NCBI GenBank assembly: GCA_002684175.1
Contig: NYUU01000138.1
Coordinates: 1-10,955, forward strand
Length of the DNA stretch: 10,955 bases
DNA from: Synechococcus sp. CPC35
Lineage (GTDB): Bacteria > Cyanobacteriota > Cyanobacteriia > PCC-6307 > Cyanobiaceae
Reading direction: 5' to 3'
A model generated the notes under the pieces. The model was not told where the DNA came from. It ran no database searches and was given only the letters and a program-made list of their open reading frames with translations. A program made the translations under genes and the position numbers. This document shows positions 1 through 5,873 of this stretch, piece after piece. The stretch's first letter is position 1; every line of letters begins with the position of its first letter.

Positions 1-32
1 GGCCACATTTTTTACTTCTACCCAGGATCCCC

Positions 33-374
33 ATGCCTTTCCAGAGCACCGTGGGTGACTACAAAACAGTCGCCACCCTGGAGACCTTCGGCTTTCTTCT
101 GCCGATGACCCAGGACGAGATCTACGACCAGATCGCGTACATCATTGCCCAGGGTTGGAGTCCGCTCGTCGAGCACGTCCATCCCAGCAATTCCATGGCC
201 ACCTACTGGTCCTATTGGAAGTTGCCTTTCTTCGGTGAAAAGGATCTCAACGTTGTGGTGAGTGAGCTTGAGGCTTGCCATCGCGCTTATCCCGATCACC
301 ACGTGCGCATCGTCGGTTACGACGCCTACACCCAAAGTCAGGGTGCCTGCTTCGTGGTCTTCGAAGGCCGCTGA
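33..374 (+). CDS. cbbS: RuBisCO small subunit, Form IA (carboxysomal)
   Basis: This is the 113-residue small subunit of ribulose-1,5-bisphosphate carboxylase/oxygenase, which caps the CbbL octamer to make the L8S8 enzyme that fixes CO2 inside the carboxysome. Recognisable small-subunit signatures are the TLETFGFLLPMT segment (15-26), the aromatic block YWSYWKLPFF (58-67), the helix with ELEACHRAYP (78-87), and the C-terminal strand VRIVGYDAYTQSQGACFVVF (91-110). Length and lack of a long loop fit the Form IA type of alpha-cyanobacteria and chemoautotrophs. The ATG at 33 has an AGGA ribosome site at 24-27. The 32 bases before it show no cbbL stop or clear coding end, so the large-subunit gene presumably lies just off the left edge. 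In alpha-carboxysomes the CbbL/CbbS interface is where CsoS2 N-repeats bind; csoS2 follows directly. A hairpin plus T-run lies right after the stop and may set cbbLS levels above shell genes. Confidence 0.97.
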   Translation: MPFQSTVGDYKTVATLETFGFLLPMTQDEIYDQIAYIIAQGWSPLVEHVHPSNSMATYWSYWKLPFFGEKDLNVVVSELEACHRAYPDHHVRIVGYDAYTQSQGACFVVFEGR

Positions 375-394
375 TCCACGGATCAACCGGTTCC

Positions 395-427
395 GGGCCC
401 TGATCGATATCAGGGCTCAAGTTTTTT
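395..427 (+). terminator. Hairpin plus T6, terminator-like, after cbbS
   Basis: GCCCTGAT (397-404) and ATCAGGGC (409-416) form a perfect 8-bp stem with the 4-nt loop CGAT. It extends outward by one G-U and one G-C pair (395-396 with 417-418). A run of six T at 422-427 follows after AAG. This has the form of a rho-independent terminator. Because the downstream carboxysome genes continue on the same strand with no promoter I can recognise, it more likely causes partial termination or protects the 3' end of a processed cbbLS message, keeping RuBisCO mRNA above csoS2 mRNA. The structure is seen directly; the role is inferred. Confidence 0.65.
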
Positions 428-428
428 C

Positions 429-448
429 GAAGGGAGAGGTCTCCCTTC
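429..448 (+). promoter_or_regulatory. Second perfect hairpin in the cbbS-csoS2 spacer
   Basis: GAAGGGAGA (429-437) and TCTCCCTTC (440-448) are exact inverted complements around GG, giving at least 8 bp with a 4-nt loop. It starts one base after the T-run of the first hairpin and ends 27 nt before the csoS2 ATG. No T-run follows, so it is not itself a terminator. It could stabilise the 5' end of a processed csoS2 message or block ribosomes or RNases. The csoS2 start has only a poor ribosome site (GGGCGGA at 468-474, very close to the ATG), so local RNA structure could matter for its translation. Confidence 0.55.
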
Positions 449-475
449 ACTTCACGTCGACATTCCTGGGCGGAC

Positions 476-2854
476 ATGGCAAGACTCTCCAGTCGCGAAC
501 TCGCACTTGAGCGCCGAAGGGCGCTGACTACATCCGGCAAGAAAGCCTCCGTCGCCGTCAGTGCCGGTGCGAATCGCGTGCGTACGGCCGCCGATGCAAG
601 AGCGACCCGCACCAACGCCAATGAGGCTGACTCCGCAGGCGTTGCAGCAGCTCCTGTCGCCGTTTCTCCGCGACGGACTGCAACTCTGATGCCAACCGCA
701 TCCGCTCCCGCACGATCGCAGGTGAAACTCCAGCGGAATGCCAACCCCAGCAGAGATCTTGTGCTGGCGCGCCGCGAAGCCCTGGCTCGAGGCGGCAAAA
801 AAGCCGATACCAGTAAGGATCGAAATCGCTCGCAGCTTGCCAAAACCACCAGCCCCGTTTCCACACCAGCGGCTGAAGAGAAGAAATCCTGTGGTTGTGG
901 TGGAAGTCGCGCTGCTGAGACAGCCGAACGCCCCGCTCGATCAACGGCCAGGATCCAGCTGAGTGGAAGGGCTGAGCGTCGCTCACCTTCTCCAAAGCGG
1001 CGCTCGATCGAGAATCCAAGTCGTGCTTTGGTGCTGGCCAGACGTGAGGCCATGGCAAAGCACGGCAAGACCGCCGGCAAGCAACCCACGAGTCCTGCTG
1101 CTGTCGCCCGCCAGGCGAACCCTGATCTCACCAGCCGAGAGCTGGCTCAGCAGGTTCGTGAGCTTCGCACCAAGGCCGGTGCGCGGAACAAGCAGAGCGC
1201 TGGAGTGACCCGCCCCACGGGGCCGAACCGTCATGGCGCGAAGCAGGCAGCGACAGCTGATGCCCATTGGAAGGTGGGTGAAAGCACCACGAGCACGGGG
1301 CAGACAGTCACCGGCACCCAGGCCAATCGTTCGGTCAAGACAACCGGAAACGAGGCCAGCACCTGTCGCTCGATCACCGGCACCGAGTATCTCGGGGCTG
1401 AGGTCTTTCAGACCTTCTGTCAGTCACCACCCCAGTCAACGACTCCCGCCAAGGTGCGTGTCACGGCGACCAGCCATGGCAATCGGGTCACGGGCAACGA
1501 AGTCGGTCGCTCTGAAAAGGTCACCGGCGATGAGCCTGGCACCTGCAAAAGCGTGACGGGTACGGAATACATCTCCGCCAATCAGTCAGCGGCCTACTGC
1601 GGTGGGGGCAATGCCTCCCCTCGCAAGGTGGGCCACAGTCTCACGGAACAGGGCCGTCCTGTCAGTGGTGTCATGGTCGGACGCTCCGCCAATGTCACCG
1701 GCGACGAGGCCGGTTCGAACCGAAACCTCACGGGTGATCAGTACCTTGGTGCCGATCCTCTCCCGGAAGGTCGTCCCGCCGCCAAGGTCGGACTCTCAGA
1801 CACCCTGTCGGGCACCGGTGTCACAGGGACGCTTGTGGATCGTTCCTCTCGGGTCACCGGGAATGAATTCGGCTCCTGTCATCTGGTGACAGGCGATCAG
1901 TACATCAGTGCCGAGCAGGTCAACAACTTCTGCGGAACGAAAGCGGAGCCTGAAGCGGCCAAGGTCGGCTTCAGTGTCACCAACCGCAACCTGGTTGTCA
2001 GTGGTACCCGCACTGGACGCTCCGACAAGGTGACCGGTGATGAACCCGGGACCTGCAAGTCCGTCACCGGCACTCCCTATGCCGGTCTTGAGGATGCCGG
2101 ACAACACTGCGGCACTCCCGCAGTTCAGGCCATTCGTCAGCGAACGCCTGTTCGCCCGGGTACGCCCGCAGCGCCGATGACAGGCCTGCAGCCGGGCATC
2201 GGTGGTGTGATGACGGGCGCCGAACGCGGTGCCTGCGAAGCGGTCACCGGCACGCCCTATGTCGGAGCTGATCAATTGTCAGCCACCTGCGGCAACGACG
2301 CCCCTGCTGGGACTGATGTTCATGGTCAGGCTCCCGAAGGTGCTGCCTGGACACGCTTCAGCGTGATGTCGCCCGCCCGCGCTGCCCAGCAGCAGCGGGA
2401 TGCCAATGGCTCCGTGACGGGGACCTCCTATGAACAGGGCAATCGGATTACAGGCCCTTTTGATATGGCCGGTGGAAAAGTCACCGGCACCGAGCAGTTC
2501 CGTTTCGATAACCGCGATTTCCAGCGTCGTCAGTTCCAGGCCACCGCAACGGCTGAGACGTCTCCGGTCAGCATGGATGAAGATCTGCGCCCTGTTGTCT
2601 CACGGGTCACCGGCGAGGGCTCATCCACCAAGGTCACCGGAGATGACTGGGATCGTGGAGAGCATGTCACCGGAACCGAGGGTGCGTCCGCCCGCCGCCG
2701 CAACCCCAGTCGGCCCGGCCCGATGAGTGCCATGACCTCCTTTGAGCGCAAGCGAAATGAGGAAAAGGAATGGCCGTTGAGTCGTGTCACCGGTTCCAGC
2801 GGAAATACAGACAAAGGTTCCTTGATCACCGTTTCCGGCGGCGCACGGGGTTAA
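476..2854 (+). CDS. csoS2: Carboxysome assembly scaffold CsoS2
   Basis: This is the large, mostly disordered scaffold of the alpha-carboxysome. It has the three regions known for the family. Region one carries four N-repeats (about residues 5-24, 91-110, 181-200 and 219-238; consensus PSR-L-LARREA--GK) that bind RuBisCO. The middle region (about 266-605) has six M-repeats with VTG motifs, which contact shell proteins. The C-terminal region (about 628-792) has further VTG motifs and the closing peptide SLITVSGGARG, which anchors to the shell. At 792 residues it is a normal full-length cyanobacterial form. Five of six M-repeats carry a Cys pair exactly 18 residues apart; the third has none. A CGCGG motif sits at 139-143. 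Unlike the Halothiobacillus gene, I see no convincing slippery site for a programmed frameshift. The protein is very basic at its N-terminal end. csoS3 starts 7 nt after the stop. Confidence 0.97.
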   Translation: MARLSSRELALERRRALTTSGKKASVAVSAGANRVRTAADARATRTNANEADSAGVAAAPVAVSPRRTATLMPTASAPARSQVKLQRNANPSRDLVLARREALARGGKKADTSKDRNRSQLAKTTSPVSTPAAEEKKSCGCGGSRAAETAERPARSTARIQLSGRAERRSPSPKRRSIENPSRALVLARREAMAKHGKTAGKQPTSPAAVARQANPDLTSRELAQQVRELRTKAGARNKQSAGVTRPTGPNRHGAKQAATADAHWKVGESTTSTGQTVTGTQANRSVKTTGNEASTCRSITGTEYLGAEVFQTFCQSPPQSTTPAKVRVTATSHGNRVTGNEVGRSEKVTGDEPGTCKSVTGTEYISANQSAAYCGGGNASPRKVGHSLTEQGRPVSGVMVGRSANVTGDEAGSNRNLTGDQYLGADPLPEGRPAAKVGLSDTLSGTGVTGTLVDRSSRVTGNEFGSCHLVTGDQYISAEQVNNFCGTKAEPEAAKVGFSVTNRNLVVSGTRTGRSDKVTGDEPGTCKSVTGTPYAGLEDAGQHCGTPAVQAIRQRTPVRPGTPAAPMTGLQPGIGGVMTGAERGACEAVTGTPYVGADQLSATCGNDAPAGTDVHGQAPEGAAWTRFSVMSPARAAQQQRDANGSVTGTSYEQGNRITGPFDMAGGKVTGTEQFRFDNRDFQRRQFQATATAETSPVSMDEDLRPVVSRVTGEGSSTKVTGDDWDRGEHVTGTEGASARRRNPSRPGPMSAMTSFERKRNEEKEWPLSRVTGSSGNTDKGSLITVSGGARG
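488..1189 (+). repeat. Four RuBisCO-binding N-repeats within csoS2
   Basis: Four copies of a roughly 20-residue helical motif: SSRELALERRRALTTSGKKA (5-24), PSRDLVLARREALARGGKKA (91-110), PSRALVLARREAMAKHGKTA (181-200) and the divergent TSRELAQQVRELRTKAGARN (219-238). Spacing is about 86, 90 and 38 residues, joined by Ser/Ala/Thr/Arg-rich linkers expected to be disordered. Family knowledge: these repeats hold RuBisCO holoenzymes by a salt-bridge network, giving multivalent condensation. The fourth copy has lost the LARREA core, so it may bind weakly. Confidence 0.85.
1271..2290 (+). repeat. Six M-repeats within csoS2
   Basis: Repeats begin at about residues 266, 326, 384, 437, 496 and 569. 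The full form is KVG-S, then a TG or SG, then RS-KVTG-E-GTC-SVTGT-Y-GA, ending in Cys-Gly. The sixth lacks the opening KVG block and is a half-length copy. Each repeat carries up to three VTG-type triplets. Cysteine pairs are C297/C315, C357/C375, C468/C486, C527/C545 and C587/C605; repeat three has Ser-Asn in place of the first cysteine and stops short of the second. Confidence 0.85.
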
Positions 2855-2861
2855 TCGACTG

Positions 2862-4604
2862 ATGGTTCGCTCCATGACTTCCCGTGGTGAGCGACCCCAG
2901 GCGCCCACCGCTCCCACACGGCGACAGTTGCAGCGAGACCCTTCCGTTGCGGCAGATCTTGTTTCTGTTGTCCAATCAAGCTCCACCCGTCTTGCCGCTC
3001 AGCAGCGTCGTCGTGCTCTCACCACATCCGGCAAGGCTGCGCCGTTGCTCCAGGGTTCAATCGGCGGTGGTCGCATCCGCACCCTTGAGGACAAACGACG
3101 TCCTGACTCGCGCCAGTTTGAATCGGTTGGACGCCAGAAGCCTTCGATCAGCGCTGTTCCCTTCAACCTGAGTCGATCGTCTCTTCCGATCACCCATCAG
3201 CAGCACCCGCTGGTCAACTCAGCCGCCAATGCCAGGCTCCGGTCCTATGAGCAGGAGATCAAGGGACGTTTTGACCGAATCGTTCCTCTTCTGAAGACGC
3301 TGTCCGTGCTTCAGCATGAGCCTGATTTCATTGAACAGGCCCAGAGGCTGTCCCGCACCGAGCTCGGCTTCGACCTCCCAGGCCACATTCTCGAAAAAGC
3401 CTGGGTTCGTCCTCTGGACATGCGGGCCCTGTTTGCCTGGTGCGTGTTCGAAAGTCACCGGCTGTTCAGTGATCGCTTTTTTCAAGATGACCCGTTGCAG
3501 GGAGCTGCAGGGAGCCCGGCGGCTGTGGAGTTTGAACAGTTTCTTCTCGATTGCGGTTTTCATCTGCTCGATATCACTCCCTGTGCCGATGGACGGCTGG
3601 CCCACACGGTTGCCTATGCCCTGCGGATTCCATTCAGTGCAGTCCGTCGTCGTTCCCATGCCGGGGCGATGTTTGATGTTGAGAACACGGTGAACCGCTG
3701 GGTGAAAACGGAGCATCGCCGGCATCGCGAAGGCATGCCCAATCCGGCAACCGATCCCACCCGTTATCTGAAGGTGGTCACTTACCACTTCAGTTCGCTC
3801 GATCCGGAGCATCAGGGTTGTGCTGCCCATGGAAGCAATGACGTTCTGGCTGCATCAGCAGGGCATCAGCGGCTGCTCGACTTCCGCGAAGCGGTGGAAA
3901 ATACGTTCTGCTGCGGAGCATCCGTTGATCTTCTGCTGATCGGCCTGGATACCGACACCGATGCCATCCGAGTGCATCCCCCCAGCAGCGACAGCACGAT
4001 CGACCTGGACAACTGGCTTTGTGCCCGGGAGCTGCATGCCGTCACCGCCGGCATGACGCCGGACCAGGCCATGGCTCAGATCGCTGATGCCGTCGAAGCA
4101 GGTGCACCGGGATCGATGGATGCAGGGATGGTTACCTTCCTGACCCGTCTTCTGGCGAACAACTTTTCGCAGATTGATTACGTGCAGGAGCTGCATGGTG
4201 CTCCGTATCCCGATGCGGGCCATGCGGAACGATTCATCGGTGTCGGTATCGGTTTCAAGGAGGTGCATCTGCGCAACCTCACGTATTTCGCCCATCTCCA
4301 CACCGTCGAGGAAGGTGCCCCTGATCTGGATGTGGGTGTGAAAATCTTTCGCGGGCTGAACGTGGCCCGTGATCTGCCGATTCCTGTCGTGGTTCGTTTC
4401 GATTACTCGGGGCGTGTTCCCGGTGCCAGGGAGCGAGCCATCGCTGATTGCCGGCGTGTTGATCAGGCGATTGCCAGCCGTTATGGCGAACTGTTGAAGG
4501 ATGGGTTTCTGCACACCTGTCTCACCATCCGAGACCGGAACCAACAGGCTCCGGCCGAAGTCGTCGCTTCCACCCTCGCCCCCCCGATCCAGGAGGCTCA
4601 CTGA
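2862..4604 (+). CDS. csoS3: Carboxysomal carbonic anhydrase CsoSCA (CsoS3)
   Basis: A zinc carbonic anhydrase found only in alpha-carboxysomes; it dehydrates bicarbonate to CO2 beside RuBisCO under the shell. The catalytic set of the family is visible: CADGR at 241-245 gives zinc ligand Cys241 plus the Asp243/Arg245 dyad, and YHFSSLDPEHQGC (308-320) gives His309 and Cys320, with the same 11-residue spacing as in the Halothiobacillus enzyme. The following AAHGSND loop is also typical. The C-terminal part (about 380-560) is the degenerate, non-zinc second half. The 580 residues exceed the roughly 514 of Halothiobacillus, mainly through a longer basic, disordered N-terminus. Residues 49-58 in that tail are identical to CsoS2 N-repeat 1. 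The start at 2862 lacks a clear ribosome site; Met5 (2874) is an alternative. The AGGAGG serving csoS4A lies inside the last codons. Confidence 0.96.
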   Translation: MVRSMTSRGERPQAPTAPTRRQLQRDPSVAADLVSVVQSSSTRLAAQQRRRALTTSGKAAPLLQGSIGGGRIRTLEDKRRPDSRQFESVGRQKPSISAVPFNLSRSSLPITHQQHPLVNSAANARLRSYEQEIKGRFDRIVPLLKTLSVLQHEPDFIEQAQRLSRTELGFDLPGHILEKAWVRPLDMRALFAWCVFESHRLFSDRFFQDDPLQGAAGSPAAVEFEQFLLDCGFHLLDITPCADGRLAHTVAYALRIPFSAVRRRSHAGAMFDVENTVNRWVKTEHRRHREGMPNPATDPTRYLKVVTYHFSSLDPEHQGCAAHGSNDVLAASAGHQRLLDFREAVENTFCCGASVDLLLIGLDTDTDAIRVHPPSSDSTIDLDNWLCARELHAVTAGMTPDQAMAQIADAVEAGAPGSMDAGMVTFLTRLLANNFSQIDYVQELHGAPYPDAGHAERFIGVGIGFKEVHLRNLTYFAHLHTVEEGAPDLDVGVKIFRGLNVARDLPIPVVVRFDYSGRVPGARERAIADCRRVDQAIASRYGELLKDGFLHTCLTIRDRNQQAPAEVVASTLAPPIQEAH

Positions 4605-4606
4605 TC

Positions 4607-4924
4607 ATGCTCATTCTCAAGGTCATCAAACCGCTGGTCTCCACCAATCGAATTCCGGATTTCGAGCACAAACATCTCCAGGTGGTGCTCGACGGAAGCA
4701 CCAAAAAGGTGGCTGTCGACGCTGTCGGAGCAAAACCCGGTGACTGGGTGATCTGCGTCAGCAGTTCAGCTGCCCGTGAAGCTGCGGGCAGCAAGTCGTA
4801 TCCCAGCGACCTGACCATCGTCGGCATCATCGATCACTGGGATCCGGATCCGCCGAAACCATCCTCCCCCCCGGCGCCGGCTCCATCCCCCAGCCGTCGT
4901 CCAGCTGGAGGCGCAGACGCCTGA
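4607..4924 (+). CDS. csoS4A: Carboxysome shell vertex protein CsoS4A (BMC-P pentamer)
   Basis: A BMC-P (EutN/CcmL-type) protein; pentamers of it close the vertices of the icosahedral shell. Residues 1-79 match the family along their length: MLILKVIKPLVSTNRIP at the start, VAVDAVGAKPGDWVICV (35-51), the SSAAREAAGSKSYPSDLTI segment (53-71) and VGIIDHWDP (72-80). Residues 80-105 form an unusual Pro/Ser/Ala-rich tail absent from the roughly 83-residue Halothiobacillus protein. The tail coding region contains a run of seven C (4866-4872), and the ribosome site of csoS4B (GGAGG, 4907-4911) lies within it. The start has AGGAGG at 4591-4596, inside the end of csoS3. The stop and next start overlap as TGATG, so csoS4A and csoS4B are probably translationally coupled. 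Confidence 0.95.
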   Translation: MLILKVIKPLVSTNRIPDFEHKHLQVVLDGSTKKVAVDAVGAKPGDWVICVSSSAAREAAGSKSYPSDLTIVGIIDHWDPDPPKPSSPPAPAPSPSRRPAGGADA

Positions 4925-5175
4925 TGGAGATCATGCAGGTCATGGACACCCTGGTGTGCACGTATCGTCTGGCCGGACTGGAAAAAATGCACCTGCGCAT
5001 CCTGCGCAATACGAAGGGCAAGACGATGGTGGCCGTGGACCCCGTCGGGGCTCGAGAGGGCAACTGGGTGTTTACGTCCAGCGGTTCGGCCGCTCGGTTT
5101 GCCTGCCCCGACAGCAGCATGCTCACCGATCTCACCATCGGCGGGATCATCGACCACTGGAATCCGGACGGATAG
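4924..5175 (+). CDS. csoS4B: Carboxysome shell vertex protein CsoS4B (BMC-P pentamer)
   Basis: The second BMC-P paralogue, 83 residues, the usual length. It shares the fold signature with CsoS4A: VAVDPVGAREGNWVFTSSGSA (36-56), then SAARF, then LTDLTIGGIIDHWNP (67-81). The B-type features are NWVFT in place of DWVIC and SAARF in place of SAARE. It forms vertex pentamers; losing both vertex proteins in Halothiobacillus makes shells leaky to CO2 (family knowledge). The start codon shares its A with the csoS4A stop. The ribosome site GGAGG is 12 nt upstream, inside the csoS4A tail. A 50-nt pyrimidine-rich spacer follows before the next gene. Confidence 0.95.
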   Translation: MEIMQVMDTLVCTYRLAGLEKMHLRILRNTKGKTMVAVDPVGAREGNWVFTSSGSAARFACPDSSMLTDLTIGGIIDHWNPDG

Positions 5176-5225
5176 GGAGTCGTTCCCCTCCGCCGTTTCC
5201 GTTCCGTTTCCAACTTTTTCCTCTG

Positions 5226-5762
5226 ATGGCCACTCCTTCCCCCACACCACGTCGTCGCACCAGTCGCAGCAGTGCCGCTGCCGGCAAGACTGTCGATGTG
5301 AAACCGGTGGCCACAGGCAGCACAGCATCATCCGCTGCGTCGTCCGCCACCCCGCGAACACCAACCAAAGCTGGAAACAGCGGTGGGGGTTCCACTTCTC
5401 CCACGCAAGCCGGTGGCGGAGGCCTGTCCAAGGCTTCACCAGGTTCCGTTGTTGTTCCTGATCCGGTTCAGGGCATTGCCCTTGGGATGATCGAAACACG
5501 GGGAATGGTGCCCGCAATTGAAGCGGCTGACGCCATGACCAAGTCCGCGGAAGTGACCCTGGTCTGTCGTGAGTACGTGGGTGGTGGTTACGTCACGGTG
5601 ATGGTTCGCGGCGAAACCGGTGCTGTCAACGCTTCCGTCAGAGCGGGAGCCGATGCATGTGAGCGCGTCGGAGATGGGCTCGTGGCTGCGCACATCATTG
5701 CCCGTCCCCATGAGGAAGTTGAGCCTGCTCTCAGGGGCAGCGGTGCGCTTCGCCGCAGTTGA
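5226..5762 (+). CDS. csoS1E: CsoS1-type BMC-H shell protein with long N-terminal extension (CsoS1E-like)
   Basis: A hexamer-forming shell facet protein. Residues about 82-169 are a clean BMC-H domain close to CsoS1A: ALGMIETRGMVPAIEAADAMTK (85-106), the pore loop region YVGGGYVTV (117-125), VRGETGAVNASVRAGADACE (127-146), and GDGLVAAHIIARP (149-161). In front lies an extension of about 80 residues rich in Ser, Thr, Ala, Gly and Pro with scattered Arg/Lys, probably disordered. Canonical CsoS1 proteins are about 98 residues. Cys114 in LVCREYV stands where CsoS1A has Gly (recalled, not aligned). The ATG at 5226 is chosen because the frame upstream only overlaps csoS4B out of frame; the leader is pyrimidine-rich with no clear ribosome site. 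An extended CsoS1 after csoS4B is known in some marine picocyanobacteria as CsoS1E; the symbol is inferred from that position and shape. Confidence 0.85.
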   Translation: MATPSPTPRRRTSRSSAAAGKTVDVKPVATGSTASSAASSATPRTPTKAGNSGGGSTSPTQAGGGGLSKASPGSVVVPDPVQGIALGMIETRGMVPAIEAADAMTKSAEVTLVCREYVGGGYVTVMVRGETGAVNASVRAGADACERVGDGLVAAHIIARPHEEVEPALRGSGALRRS

Positions 5763-5873
5763 CATCACAACGTTGATCTTGCAGTCGTTCACAAAAAGCC
5801 CTTCAGGCCTGCACTGGCGCTTAGATTCGCCGGCCAATCAACGACAAGCTCGATCCCAATTCCGCTCGCCGTC

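Noticed and set aside
793..802. A6 run in csoS2 followed by GCC as a possible frameshift site
   Set aside because: The codons are GGC AAA AAA GCC, so the in-frame slippery heptamer rule is not met at the P site, and it lies in the N-terminal linker, not where the Halothiobacillus shift occurs.
247..1131. A long minus-strand open frame of 294 codons across cbbS and csoS2
   Set aside because: Its product is Arg/Ala/Ser-rich low-complexity, overlaps two clearly recognised genes and arises from the GC-rich, repeat-like csoS2 sequence.
4956..5225. Upstream open extension of the CsoS1E frame through csoS4B
   Set aside because: It overlaps csoS4B out of frame and encodes an Arg/His-rich sequence unlike any shell protein; the ATG at 5226 gives a sensible product.
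5763..5873. Search for a promoter or terminator before ndhF4
   Set aside because: TTAGAT at 5821-5826 resembles a -10 box but no -35 lies at the right distance, and no stem with a T-run was found.
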